Below, in pieces: positions 16,978 through 25,948 of a DNA stretch of 64,000 nt. The notes beneath the pieces were generated by a model that saw only the letters and a list, made by a program, of their open reading frames with translations, was not told where the DNA came from and did not search any database. Origin of the DNA: Isoptericola halotolerans (GTDB taxonomy: Bacteria; Actinomycetota; Actinomycetes; Actinomycetales; Cellulomonadaceae); the NCBI RefSeq assembly GCF_013149785.1, contig NZ_JABEZU010000002.1, positions 682,001-746,000 of the forward strand, read 5' to 3'. Each line of letters opens with the position of its first letter. The first letter of the stretch is position 1. Made by a program: the position numbers and the translations under genes.

Positions 16978-17651
16978 GCCGTCGCCTCCCGCCCGCGCGC
17001 GTGACCGACGACGGCCACGGCCACCGTGATGAGCGCACTGAGGCCGACCCCCCAGGCGAGGTGGACCTGGAGCAGCAGCGCCCCCACGCACGCGCCGGCA
17101 CCGATCAGCCCGATCGCACCGAGCCGCCGCAGCGCGTGGTTCCCGTGCCCTCCCAGGACGCGGGAGTCCATCGCCAGGCCCGTGATCGTGCTCGTGACGA
17201 CCACGGTGGTGATCTCCTTGACCGCCAGGTGCCGAGCCACCGCCGCCTGCAGGCCCATCGCCGCGGCGAGCAGGCCGGTCACCGTGAGCTGGACGCCGTG
17301 CGGCATCCCGTCGTCGAACACCACGAGGATCACGGTGAGTGCCACCAGGACGGCCCCGACGAGCCCGAACATCGCCGTCGTCCGTCGGGACCACCCGGCC
17401 TTGATCGGCCGCAGCGCGACCCCGCCGATCGCGGCCCCGCCCATGAACGTGGCGAACGCGAGCAGCGGGCCGGTCACGGGCAGGTCGTCGCCACCGGCGA
17501 GCGCCATGCCGAGGATGACCACGTTGCCGGTCATGTTCCCGGTGAAGACGCGGTCGAGGCCGAGGTACCCGACGGCGTCGGCGATCCCCGTGGAGAACGT
17601 CAGCGCGAGCATGAGGCCGAGATGGAGGCGTTCGCGAGGCACGGTCGTCAC
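16974..17651 (-). CDS. YoaK/DUF1275 family membrane protein
   Basis: This 225-aa protein has about six hydrophobic segments and the DUF1275 signature LTFSTGIADAVGYLGLDRVF followed by TGNMTGNVVILGMALAG. Later MGLQAAVARHLAV and EITTVVVTSTITGLAMDS are also typical. The family is of unknown function, possibly small-molecule transport. I used GTG 17651; GTG 17696 in frame would add 15 residues and has a weak GGA. It is upstream of and overlapping the gamma-glutamyltransferase-like gene, hinting at a linked role that I cannot specify. Confidence 0.85.
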   Translation of the reverse strand: MTTVPRERLHLGLMLALTFSTGIADAVGYLGLDRVFTGNMTGNVVILGMALAGGDDLPVTGPLLAFATFMGGAAIGGVALRPIKAGWSRRTTAMFGLVGAVLVALTVILVVFDDGMPHGVQLTVTGLLAAAMGLQAAVARHLAVKEITTVVVTSTITGLAMDSRVLGGHGNHALRRLGAIGLIGAGACVGALLLQVHLAWGVGLSALITVAVAVVGHARGREATA

Positions 17652-17917
17652 TCTAGGCGTGGTGAGGGCGTGAGGATGTTCACGGGAGTTCTGCACGCCA
17701 ATTCCAGGTCGATCGCCCTCGTTCGGTCACAGGGTGATAAAGATCATCGCTCAGCAAGGCCTCACGTGACGGAGCAGCGAAGGCCGTGACCTACGCTCGT
17801 GCAAAGAACGTGAAGGCCGACCCGTGGCCGAAACTCCCGGGTGCGGGTCGAAGGACCCGCTCGGACACGTCCATCAGCGGTCCGACGGCACGTCAATGTC
17901 CCCGACCCGGGAGAACC
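17652..17917. promoter_or_regulatory. Divergent promoter region before the glycine betaine operon
   Basis: This 266-bp gene-free stretch separates the minus-strand YoaK gene from the plus-strand betaine operon. It holds a locally AT-richer segment (GTGATAAAGATCATC, about 17733-17747) that is a candidate promoter or operator core. I see no convincing riboswitch or gene in it. Confidence 0.3.
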
Positions 17918-19177
17918 GTGCCAGCCATCGAGGCAAACGGCCTGACAAAGATCTTCGGACGCCGCCCGCAGCGCGGCGTCAAGCTGCTCGCACAAGGTGC
18001 CGACCGCGCCCAGCTTCGACGAGAAGGCCTCACACCGGCCGTCATCGACGCGACCTTCGAGGTCGCACCCGGTGAGATCTTCGTCGTCATGGGCCTGTCC
18101 GGCTCCGGCAAGTCCACCCTCATCCGCATGGTCAACGGCCTGCTGGAGCCGACCGACGGCGTCATGCGCATCGACGGCCAGGACGTCACGCACCTGTCCG
18201 CGGCCGCCCTGCGCGAGGTCCGGCGCACCAAGGTCTCCATGGTGTTCCAGCACTTCGCGCTGCTGCCGCACCGCACCGTCGGCGAGAACGCCGCCTACCC
18301 GCTCAAGCTGCGCGGCGTGAACAAGGTCGAGCGCGAGGCGAGGGCCGAGGAAGCGCTCGCCATGGTGGGGCTCAAGGGCTGGGGCGGCTCGCTGCCCTCC
18401 GAGCTCTCCGGCGGCATGCGCCAGCGTGTCGGCCTGGCCCGGGCGCTCGCGGCCGGCACCGACATCATGCTCATGGACGAGGCGTTCAGCGCGCTGGACC
18501 CCCTCATCCGCAAGGAGATGCAGGATCAGCTCCTCGAGCTCCAGGCCGAGCTCGGCAAGACCATCCTGTTCATCACCCATGACCTCAACGAGGCCATGCG
18601 CCTCGGCGACCGCATCGCGATGATGCGCGACGGACGGATCGTGCAGGTGGGCACCGCTGAGCAGATCCTCAACGAGCCGGCGACCGACTACGTCGCGCAG
18701 TTCGTCGCCGACGTCGACCGCAGCCGCGTGCTGACGGCCGGCGCGGTGATGGAGCGCCCCGTCGCCGTCGTCGGCCCGGAGGCCGGCCCCAAGGCCGCGC
18801 ACAAGCTGATGCGCGAGCACCAGACGTCCTCGTTGCTGGTCACCGGGCGTGACCGCAAGGTCGAGGGCCTCGTCTGGGAGGACGACGTCGCCGAGGCCGT
18901 GCGCACCGGCAGCGAGGCGTTGCCGGTGAAGAGGGACGAGGTGGTCCGCGTCGCGCCCGACGCGCCGCTGGCCGACCTCTTCCCGTACGCGGCTGCGAGC
19001 CGGGCGCCGCTGGCCGTGGTGAACGACCAGGGTCGGCTGGAGGGCGTCATCCCCCGGGTGACGCTGCTCAGCGCCCTGGCCGTGCCCGGCAGCGACAGCG
19101 CTCTCAGCCCCGCCGACGCACCGGGCGACGACCCCGCCGACGGCGAGCCCGTCCTCGACACCGCAGGAGCCCGCTGA
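17918..19177 (+). CDS. Glycine betaine/proline ABC transporter ATP-binding protein
   Basis: This 419-aa ATPase powers osmoprotectant uptake (ProV/OpuAA type). It has the long pre-Walker insertion typical of the family (IFGRRPQRGVKLLAQGADRA), Walker A GLSGSGKSTLIRMVNGLLEP, Q-loop VFQHFALLPHRTVGENAAY, signature LSGGMRQRVGLARALAAG, Walker B IMLMDEAFSALDPLIR, and H-loop ITHDLNEAMRLGDRI. The C-terminal ~130 residues hold two CBS-like motifs, which in OpuA sense ionic strength. GTG 17918 is preceded by GGGAG; upstream in-frame codons have no family match. The stop overlaps the permease ATG. Confidence 0.93.
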   Translation: MPAIEANGLTKIFGRRPQRGVKLLAQGADRAQLRREGLTPAVIDATFEVAPGEIFVVMGLSGSGKSTLIRMVNGLLEPTDGVMRIDGQDVTHLSAAALREVRRTKVSMVFQHFALLPHRTVGENAAYPLKLRGVNKVEREARAEEALAMVGLKGWGGSLPSELSGGMRQRVGLARALAAGTDIMLMDEAFSALDPLIRKEMQDQLLELQAELGKTILFITHDLNEAMRLGDRIAMMRDGRIVQVGTAEQILNEPATDYVAQFVADVDRSRVLTAGAVMERPVAVVGPEAGPKAAHKLMREHQTSSLLVTGRDRKVEGLVWEDDVAEAVRTGSEALPVKRDEVVRVAPDAPLADLFPYAAASRAPLAVVNDQGRLEGVIPRVTLLSALAVPGSDSALSPADAPGDDPADGEPVLDTAGAR

Positions 19178-20079
19178 TGACCCCGACGTCCGTCGTCGTC
19201 CCCAACGTGCCCATCGGCGACGCCGTCTCCGACGGCGTCGACTGGATCAAGGCCACGTTCCGGCCGCTGCTCAACGGCATCAGCGACACGATGTCGCTGC
19301 TCGTCGACTCCATCGCGGACCTGCTCCTGCTCCCGCCTGCACTCGTGGTCGTCGGGCTGTTCACCCTGCTCGCGCTCCTGGTGCGCTCCTGGGGCTTGGC
19401 GGTGTTCACGCTGCTCGGCACGCTCCTCATCGTCAGCATGGGGATGTGGGAGCCGGCCATGGAGACGCTCGCGCTGGTGCTGGTGGCCACGCTGATCGCC
19501 GTGGTCGTCGCGATCCCGGTGGGGATCCTGGCCGCTCGGAACAACACGGTGAGCGCCGTCGTCAAGCCGGTGCTGGACTTCATGCAGACCATGCCGGCCT
19601 TCGTCTACCTGGTTCCCGTGGTGATCTTCTTCGGCATCGGTGTCGCACCGGGCGTCGCCGCCACCATCGTCTTCGCCCTGCCCCCGGGGGTGCGCCTCAC
19701 CGAGCTGGCCATCCGCCAGGTCGACCGCGAGACCGTCGAGGCCGGCGAGGCCTTCGGCGGGACCAACCGCCAGATCCTGCGGGACATCCAGCTCCCGCTC
19801 GGCCTGCCGACCATCATGGCGGGCGTCAACCAGGTCATCATGCTCGCGCTGTCGATGGCGGTCGTCGCCGGGCTGGTCGGCGCGGGCGGCCTGGGTGCCG
19901 AGGTCGCCAGGGCGATCTCCCGGGTCGACGTCGCCCTCGGCTTCGAAGCCGGCCTGGCCGTCGTCATCCTCGCCATCTATCTGGACCGGCTCACGGGTGC
20001 CATCGGTCAACCCACGGGCCGGTCGCTCGTCGCTGTCCTCCGTCGTCGACAGGCCGCGACGGCCGGATCCCCGGTCTGA
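19177..20079 (+). CDS. Glycine betaine/proline ABC transporter permease
   Basis: This 300-aa ProW/OpuAB-type membrane subunit has the family LDFMQTMPAFVYLVPVVIFF segment, the coupling (EAA) loop RETVEAGEAFGGTNRQILRD followed by IQLPLGLPTIMAGVNQVIML, and MAVVAGLVGAGGLGAEVARA. About six to seven hydrophobic helices are visible. An amphipathic N-terminal stretch (SDGVDWIKATFRPLLNGISD) is typical of this family. The start overlaps the ATPase stop by one base. It is complete. Confidence 0.93.
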   Translation: MTPTSVVVPNVPIGDAVSDGVDWIKATFRPLLNGISDTMSLLVDSIADLLLLPPALVVVGLFTLLALLVRSWGLAVFTLLGTLLIVSMGMWEPAMETLALVLVATLIAVVVAIPVGILAARNNTVSAVVKPVLDFMQTMPAFVYLVPVVIFFGIGVAPGVAATIVFALPPGVRLTELAIRQVDRETVEAGEAFGGTNRQILRDIQLPLGLPTIMAGVNQVIMLALSMAVVAGLVGAGGLGAEVARAISRVDVALGFEAGLAVVILAIYLDRLTGAIGQPTGRSLVAVLRRRQAATAGSPV

Positions 20080-20176
20080 GACCCCGTCGACACACCACCA
20101 CGAACGAACGCCCCCGGCACGGGACACCCACCGGGCATCCAGCGGACACGAACCGCACGGACGAAAGGAGCTCTAC

Positions 20177-21088
20177 ATGAGCACCCATCGTAAGAACCAC
20201 CGGACGCGTCAGACGGCGGCGCTGGTCGCCACCGCTGCGCTCGGCCTGTCGCTCGCGGCCTGCAGCACCGACGACGGCGGCGACGACACCGGCAGCGAGG
20301 GGGAGGACATGACGATCACCCTCGGGTACCTCCCCTCCTGGACGGACGGCCTGAGCTCGGCCTACCTCCTCGACAAGGAGCTCACGGCGGCCGGGTACAC
20401 CGTCGAGCACGAGGAGATGAACGAAGTCGGTGTCCTGTTCACCGCGCTCGCCGAGGGCGACATCGACATGTACCCCTCGGCCTGGTCCGACCTGCACTCC
20501 ACGTACCTGGACCAGTACGGTGACGACCTCGAGAACGTCGGCTCGTACTACCCGAGCGCTGACAAGTTCCTGGCGGTGCCCGAGTACACCGAGGTCGACT
20601 CGCTCGACGAGCTCGCTGACAACGTGGACCTGTTCGACGGGACCATCACGGGGATCGAGCCGTCGGCCGGCATCATGGAGGCCACGACGGACGACGTCAT
20701 CCCGGCCTACGGGTTGACGGAAGCCGGCTACATGCTCCAGGAGTCCGGCACGTCGCCGATGATCACCGCGCTCGACGAGGCCATCGCCAACGAGGAGGAC
20801 ATCCTCGTCACCATGTGGACGCCGTTCTGGGCGAACGAGGAGTACCCGCTCAAGCGGCTGGAGGACCCGCAGGGCGCGTTCGGCGAGAGCGAGAACCTGG
20901 AGTTCATCGCCACTGCAGGCTTCTCGGAGCAGCACCCGGAGGTTGCCGAGTGGCTGGGGCAGATCGATCTCACCGAGAGCTTCCCGGAGCTGGACAGCAT
21001 GGTCAACGACTCGACCGACGACCCGGCCGCGGCCGTGGACGCCTGGCTCGCGGAGTACCCCGACGCCGTCCCGCCGTTCGAGGGCTGA
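20177..21088 (+). CDS. Glycine betaine-binding lipoprotein
   Basis: This 303-aa solute-binding lipoprotein belongs to the OpuAC/ProX group. A signal peptide ends in lipobox LAAC (Cys about residue 26), followed by an Asp/Gly linker. The mature part opens ITLGYLPSWTDGLSSAYLLD, with the Trp used in aromatic-cage ligand binding, and has DIDMYPSAWSDLHSTYLDQY, GIEPSAGIM and ILVTMWTPFWANEEYPLK, all standard for the family. AAAGGAG lies 6 bases before the ATG. It is the third gene of the operon, 97 bases after the permease. A hairpin follows it. Confidence 0.93.
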   Translation: MSTHRKNHRTRQTAALVATAALGLSLAACSTDDGGDDTGSEGEDMTITLGYLPSWTDGLSSAYLLDKELTAAGYTVEHEEMNEVGVLFTALAEGDIDMYPSAWSDLHSTYLDQYGDDLENVGSYYPSADKFLAVPEYTEVDSLDELADNVDLFDGTITGIEPSAGIMEATTDDVIPAYGLTEAGYMLQESGTSPMITALDEAIANEEDILVTMWTPFWANEEYPLKRLEDPQGAFGESENLEFIATAGFSEQHPEVAEWLGQIDLTESFPELDSMVNDSTDDPAAAVDAWLAEYPDAVPPFEG

Positions 21089-21114
21089 GCCTGACGCTCT
21101 GACCAGTCGTTCGC

Positions 21115-21148
21115 GATGCCCGCTCCGGCCTGTGCCGGGGCGGGCATC
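21115..21148 (+). terminator. Hairpin terminator after the betaine operon
   Basis: Arms 21115-21129 and 21134-21148 pair over 15 bases with one G-T wobble and loop CTGT. It begins 26 bases after the binding-protein stop, as expected for the operon end. Confidence 0.7.
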
Positions 21149-21250
21149 TGGCGTCAGAGATCCGCGTCGGTCCCGGCGCAGGTCTTCGCGCGACCGGGGG
21201 GCCATCGGTAAGGTGACGACGCTCAGGTCCACCGACGAGGAAGGCATCCC

Positions 21251-21835
21251 ATGACGACGGCCCGGAGGCTGGTGGCCGCCGCCGTGACATTGACGGTGGC
21301 CGGCGCCTTGGCCGCCTGCGGTACCGACGAGCCCGCGCTGACCTCGCTCGCGGAGCAGCAGGCGTCGGCGAGCCCGAGCCCGAGCCTCACCGAGGAAGAG
21401 TCGACGAAGCAGGAGCGGATCGCGGAGGCCGAAGCGGTGCTCGCCGAGTACCGCGGGCTGGAGTTCGAGGTCGCCCAGGGCGGCTACGGGAACTGGGCGC
21501 TGCTGGCCCCCTACTGGGGTGCCGAGCTCGCCGACTCCGTCGCCGGGACGTACCGGGAGTTCTCCGAGCGGGGTCTTTACACCACCGGCGAGGCCGAGCT
21601 GGTCTCGTCGGAGGTGACGGCTTACGACGGTGAGCGCGTGGGCTACGAGGACGTCGAGGTCACCGCGTGCCTGAACACCTCGGGCCTGCGCATCTTCGAG
21701 GAGGACGGCACGGAGCTGGACCTCCCGAACGACACGCTCGAGCAGTACGTCAACGTCTACCGCCTGTCGCACACCGGCCCGGACGGCCGGTGGCAGGTGC
21801 TGGAGTCCACCGCCCGTACCGACAGGGAGTGCTGA
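21251..21835 (+). CDS. Secreted lipoprotein of unknown function
   Basis: This 194-aa protein has a lipoprotein signal peptide with lipobox LAAC (Cys about 24), a Ser/Pro/Glu linker (SASPSPSLTEEESTKQ) and a compact ~130-residue domain rich in Tyr and acidic residues (YGNWALLAPYWGAELADSVA) that contains one Cys in VTACLNTSG and a terminal Cys. The shape recalls small NTF2/SnoaL-like lipoprotein domains common in Micrococcales, but I do not recognise a named family. The stop overlaps the next ATG, so it is coupled to a secreted Gly-rich protein. Confidence 0.8.
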   Translation: MTTARRLVAAAVTLTVAGALAACGTDEPALTSLAEQQASASPSPSLTEEESTKQERIAEAEAVLAEYRGLEFEVAQGGYGNWALLAPYWGAELADSVAGTYREFSERGLYTTGEAELVSSEVTAYDGERVGYEDVEVTACLNTSGLRIFEEDGTELDLPNDTLEQYVNVYRLSHTGPDGRWQVLESTARTDREC

Positions 21836-22794
21836 TGCGCCGCCTCGTCCGACCGCTTGCCGCTCTCAGCCTGGCGACCGCGGTGGTCGCCGGACCGGTG
21901 CCACAGCTCGGTGCGTCCGCCGACCCGTCGTGCGACGGGAGCACCACGGGCGGGATCTCGGCAGGTTGTGAGGACCCGCCCGGCGGTGGCGGCCCCGGGG
22001 AGGAGAGCGGCGGTCCCGGTGGTGGCGGCGGCGGTGGTGGTCCGCGGGTCTGCAGCGTCCCCGGTGTCGAGGGCGAGGACGACTTCGTCGTCGACTGTGA
22101 GACGTCGGCCGGCGTCTGGAGCAACGACCGGCTCTGCTACCTCCAGGTGGTGGACCCGCCGCCTCCGAAGAGCGACGACGTCTGGGACGGCAACGACGAG
22201 GGCGTCATCGTGCAGTGCTCGCCTTCGGAGGCGTACTGCAACTCTCTCGATCCGAACCCGGGTGCGGCGTGCGTCCGGCCGAACACCCGCTGGGAGGCCC
22301 AGCCGCCGGCGGTTCTCGACCCCCCCGACCCGGCCGAGCTCGCCCGCCAGGCGTTCGCGTCGTTGGCATTGGACCCGATCGACATCGGGATCGTGCCGGA
22401 GGACGAGCCGGGCCGCATCGGCCTGGTCGGCCTTCCCGTGTGGATGTGGGTCGAGAACCCCGACGAGCGGACCTTCGGCCCTGACGAGGCCTCGGCGTCG
22501 GACCAGGGGCTGACCGTGACGGTCCGGGCCGAGGTGGACAGGATCGTGTGGGACCTGGGTGACGGCACCACGGTGACGTGCACGGGCCCGGGTTCACCGT
22601 TCGAGGACCGGTTCGCCGGCGAGCCGTCCCCGGACTGCGGGCACCGGTACACGCGGCAGGGCGAGTTCGAGGTGACGGCGACGTCGTACTGGACGGCAAC
22701 CTGGAGCGGAGGCGGCCAGAGCGGGGAGCTTTCCGCGGACCGCACCACGAGCACCACGGTCCGTGTCGGCGAGCTGCAGGTCGTCGCGCAGTGA
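21835..22794 (+). CDS. Secreted Gly/Pro-rich protein with PKD-like domain
   Basis: This 319-aa protein has a cleavable signal peptide (ends near GASA), then a Gly/Pro-rich linker of about 40 residues and a Cys-containing domain (VCSVPG, VDCETS, LCYLQVVDP, VQCSPSEAYC). In the C-terminal third VDRIVWDLGDGTTVTCTGPG and CGHRYTRQGEFEVTATSYWT match a PKD fold ('W.fGDG......f.H.Y...G.y.v'). No enzyme motif is seen. It overlaps the lipoprotein gene by one base and probably works with it at the cell surface. Similar genes are sometimes labelled ATP/GTP-binding in databases; I see no nucleotide-binding motif. Confidence 0.8.
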   Translation: MRRLVRPLAALSLATAVVAGPVPQLGASADPSCDGSTTGGISAGCEDPPGGGGPGEESGGPGGGGGGGGPRVCSVPGVEGEDDFVVDCETSAGVWSNDRLCYLQVVDPPPPKSDDVWDGNDEGVIVQCSPSEAYCNSLDPNPGAACVRPNTRWEAQPPAVLDPPDPAELARQAFASLALDPIDIGIVPEDEPGRIGLVGLPVWMWVENPDERTFGPDEASASDQGLTVTVRAEVDRIVWDLGDGTTVTCTGPGSPFEDRFAGEPSPDCGHRYTRQGEFEVTATSYWTATWSGGGQSGELSADRTTSTTVRVGELQVVAQ

Positions 22795-22946
22795 CCCGGG
22801 GCACCGTGGCAGGAGCGTGACCCCGAAGAACTACCCGGCTTCGTCGATGTCTGACATGCTAGGAATGCCCGGATCATCGTCCTGCAGACTTCCTGGCACG
22901 CCTCGAGGATGGGCAACCGGTCCTTCCGCTGACAGCAAAGGCACTC

Positions 22947-24404
22947 GTGCGCCACTTCGTCAGACCGCTGCATTGGACCCGCCGACACGCGATGGTGGGG
23001 TTGGCGACAGTCCTGACTCTGGTCGCGACGACCCTCGCTGGCGCTGTGCCGGCGCAGGCGGCCCGGGGGGCCGCCACCGAGCAGGTTGCCGGACAGGTCG
23101 TCGCCTCGCCTGGCGGCCGTCCCGGCATCGCCGAGGCCGTTCAGGCAGCGATGGCTACCGTCGAGCGGTTCACCACGACGGCCGAGCCTCGGATCACGGG
23201 CCTGGCCAACGGTCGCGCTCGCATCGGGAAGACGCTCACGGCGCGACACCGGCCGGGCCAGTGGTCGCCGAAGCCCACCTCCGTGCGCTACCAGTGGCGA
23301 GCGAACGGCACGGCGATCACGGGCGCGACCCGGTCGACGTTCACGCCGCGTGCGCGGCACCACGGCCAGCGGATCTCCGTGCGGGTCGCGGTGACTCGGC
23401 CCGGGTACGAGACGGTCCGGGCGACGAGCAAGGCCGTGGTCGCGGCGAAGTCGTACACGAAGGCGCCACGGCCGAAGGTCGTGGGGACGGCACGAGTCGG
23501 TCAGACGCTCACCGCGCGCCCGGGGGAGTGGCGTGCCTCGCCACGGACGTTCGCCTTCCAGTGGAAGCGCGACGGCAAGCCGATCAAGAAGGCGACCTCG
23601 CGCACCTACCGGCTGAAGAAGGCGGACCGCGGCAAGCGGATCACGGTGACGGTCGTTGCCCAGCGCAAGGCCTACGTCCTGACGCACCGGACGAGCGCGG
23701 CCACGGCGAAGGTGCGGTGGCCGGTCGGCGTCAAGCACAAGCCGCGCATCACGTCCCAGCCGAAGGACGCGACCGTCAACTCCGGCAGGACGGTCACGTT
23801 CTCGGCGTCCGCCAGCGGGGGCAAGCTGAAGTACCAGTGGCAGCGCCGCACCGCGACCGGCACGTGGAAGAACATGTCGGGCAAGACGTCCCGGTCGATC
23901 TCGGTGAAAGCCACGTCGAAGCGGACGCTGTGGGACTACCGGTTGCGGGTCAAGAACCGTGCGGGCACCACGTTCAGCCGGCCTGCGCTGCTGGTGGTGA
24001 ACTCGACGAAGACGGACCCTTTCCGGCCCGGGCAGTGGTACGCCGGTAAGGCCCATACTCAGCGGATCTCCAAGTCCTGGAACGTCCGGCTGCGAGAGCC
24101 GGACGGCGCGGACCGGAAGAGGTGGCGGACCGCCGCCGTGCTGACGGCCTGCTCACCGCCCGGCGAACCGAAGCCGACCCTGCGGAGGCTGGACATCCGG
24201 TACACGTGGCGGGGGCCCGAGCCGGTGTGGAGCGAGAGGATGGAGTGGGCGGAGCTCCAGTGGCGCGATGGCCAGTGCGCGGCGTGGACGATCTACGCCG
24301 GTCCCGGTCCGCGCCTGGCGCCCGGCGGGATGTGGCAGGTCCGAGACAAGGGCAAGTCTGGCCGGTATGGGAAGGCGACCCAGTTCGTGCGGGGCATCCC
24401 CTGA
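22947..24404 (+). CDS. Secreted Ig-like-repeat protein, paralogue A
   Basis: This 485-aa protein starts with GTG and has a signal peptide ending near AQA (about 40). Two Lys/Arg-rich beta-sandwich repeats follow (about 79-165 and 172-255) with the pattern 'G.arvG.tLtA.pG.w...p....yqW..nG..I..At......l......G..I.V.V'. An Ig domain (about 264-352) contains FSASASGGKLKYQWQ and YRLRVKNRAGTTFS. The last ~130 residues are an unrecognised domain with two Cys (VLTACSPP, DGQCAAW) ending GGMWQVRD...TQFVRGIP. Predicted very basic and extracellular. The gene at 25949 has the same architecture. Likely a surface or matrix adhesin; that function is inference. Confidence 0.78.
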   Translation: MRHFVRPLHWTRRHAMVGLATVLTLVATTLAGAVPAQAARGAATEQVAGQVVASPGGRPGIAEAVQAAMATVERFTTTAEPRITGLANGRARIGKTLTARHRPGQWSPKPTSVRYQWRANGTAITGATRSTFTPRARHHGQRISVRVAVTRPGYETVRATSKAVVAAKSYTKAPRPKVVGTARVGQTLTARPGEWRASPRTFAFQWKRDGKPIKKATSRTYRLKKADRGKRITVTVVAQRKAYVLTHRTSAATAKVRWPVGVKHKPRITSQPKDATVNSGRTVTFSASASGGKLKYQWQRRTATGTWKNMSGKTSRSISVKATSKRTLWDYRLRVKNRAGTTFSRPALLVVNSTKTDPFRPGQWYAGKAHTQRISKSWNVRLREPDGADRKRWRTAAVLTACSPPGEPKPTLRRLDIRYTWRGPEPVWSERMEWAELQWRDGQCAAWTIYAGPGPRLAPGGMWQVRDKGKSGRYGKATQFVRGIP

Positions 24405-24414
24405 TCGGGCCAGC

Positions 24415-25716
24415 TCATCGGTGCGACGAACCGGCCAGGGGCCGCGGACGTGATTGCTCGACCCGCGCAGCCGCCGTCTCCTCGGCGGGTTCGGTCGCCG
24501 GCGCCGGGTCGGTCGCCGGCGTCGGGTCGGGCTGAGGCGTGCGCGACGATCCCTGCGCGGCCGAGGTGCCGCCGTCGGACCGTGTCGCGACGTCGGACCG
24601 GCTCAGCGCGCGGGTGACCGCCCGCCGCAGCCGGGTGGAGAAGACGCGCTCCGCGCCGTAGTGGATGGCCAGCGCGACCACGAGCGAGACTCCCGTCGCT
24701 GCGGCCAGCGTGACCCAGACGCCGGCTCCGGCCGCGCTGAAGAACTCGGTGACGGCCCAGCCGAACTGGGTGTGCACCAGGTACAGCGGATACGTCAGCG
24801 CACCTCCGAGCGTGCAGGCGGCGGCGAGCCGACGGTTGCGCACGACGGCCCGCGGGTGCATCGAGAACCACACGGCGACGATGATGGCCAGCAGGATCGC
24901 CACGGCCACGCGGCCGTCGACGGGGTTTCCCTGCAGGTCCGTGGCACGGTCGGCGGCCTGGAGCACCTCGTGCACGCTCAGGGCCAGCAGGATGGCGCCG
25001 GCACCGAGGACGACGGCGGTGCCGTGGCGCTCCTGCGCGCCCGTCGCCTGCCCGGATCGCCGCTTCGTGGCGTCCTGGTAGAGCAGGAACATCAGCATCC
25101 CCAGCCCGATGTACGGGGAGTGGCGCACCACGAAGTGCTCGGCCAGCTCCGGGTAGCCGAGGCCACGCATCACGAAGCCGACGGCGGGCCAGGCGAGCGC
25201 GAGGGTCACGACTCGGGTGCGGGTCAACGGGCCCAGCAGGAGCAGCAGGGCGACCAGCAGGTAGAACTTCAGCTCGACGAGCAGCGTCCAGTAGACGACC
25301 TGGGAGCTCGTGACCCCGAAGAGGTCGGGGGTCAGGGTGAGGTTGACCAGGGTCTCGCCGACGCTGAGCTGACGACCGCTGGTCCAGACGGCCTGGAGGG
25401 CGGCGGTGACGAGCACGCACGCCCAGAACGCCGGGACGAGGCGGCCGATGCGGGACCCGGTGTACTGCGCGAGGGTGCGCCCCTGGCTGCTCCACAGGAT
25501 CGCGAAACCGCTGATGATGAAGAACGCCTCCACCGCGAGCCAGCCGTAGCTCACCACGCCTTCCAAGCCTGCGAACTCGCTGGTCGGAGCATCGCCCCAG
25601 TAGCGATCGGCGGTGGGTGAGGCCGTGAAGTGGTACAGCACGACTGCCATCGCTGCGGCGAAGCGCAGCACGTCCAGCAGGTGCATGCGCTGCGGTGTCT
25701 GCGTCGTCGAAGTCAT
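24415..25716 (-). CDS. Acyltransferase-3 (OafA-like) membrane protein
   Basis: This 433-aa membrane protein probably O-acetylates a surface glycan. It starts MHLLDVLRFAAAMAVVLYHF with the catalytic-type His, then GWLAVEAFFIISGFAILWSS and GSRIGRLVPAFWACVL (the R-x-x-R-l-x-P element), followed by about ten helices. The C-terminal ~70 residues are a cytoplasmic Thr/Ala/Pro-rich tail with repeated PATDPAPATEP. ATG is at 25716. It lies between the two Ig-like-repeat genes, convergent with the first (only 10 bases between stops) and divergent from the second. Substrate is unknown. Confidence 0.87.
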   Translation of the reverse strand: MTSTTQTPQRMHLLDVLRFAAAMAVVLYHFTASPTADRYWGDAPTSEFAGLEGVVSYGWLAVEAFFIISGFAILWSSQGRTLAQYTGSRIGRLVPAFWACVLVTAALQAVWTSGRQLSVGETLVNLTLTPDLFGVTSSQVVYWTLLVELKFYLLVALLLLLGPLTRTRVVTLALAWPAVGFVMRGLGYPELAEHFVVRHSPYIGLGMLMFLLYQDATKRRSGQATGAQERHGTAVVLGAGAILLALSVHEVLQAADRATDLQGNPVDGRVAVAILLAIIVAVWFSMHPRAVVRNRRLAAACTLGGALTYPLYLVHTQFGWAVTEFFSAAGAGVWVTLAAATGVSLVVALAIHYGAERVFSTRLRRAVTRALSRSDVATRSDGGTSAAQGSSRTPQPDPTPATDPAPATEPAEETAAARVEQSRPRPLAGSSHR

Positions 25717-25948
25717 CCCGGCACCCTAGATCACGAATTGATAACATTCTAGCCCGGAGCAAGTGGGGAGCGCCAGCAGGGTGAAATCTGGGCGGGGGTG
25801 CGACATCGAAGGTTGCCGTGCCATAGCATCCCTCCACGCCTCCCTGGAGCCGTGACCAGCAAGGACGCGGGCCAGGGGCGACGTCGGAGTCGCGTTGGCG
25901 TTCGACCGGTCGGCAGCCTTGTCCCTGCCGCCAGAGCCCGGAGTAGCC

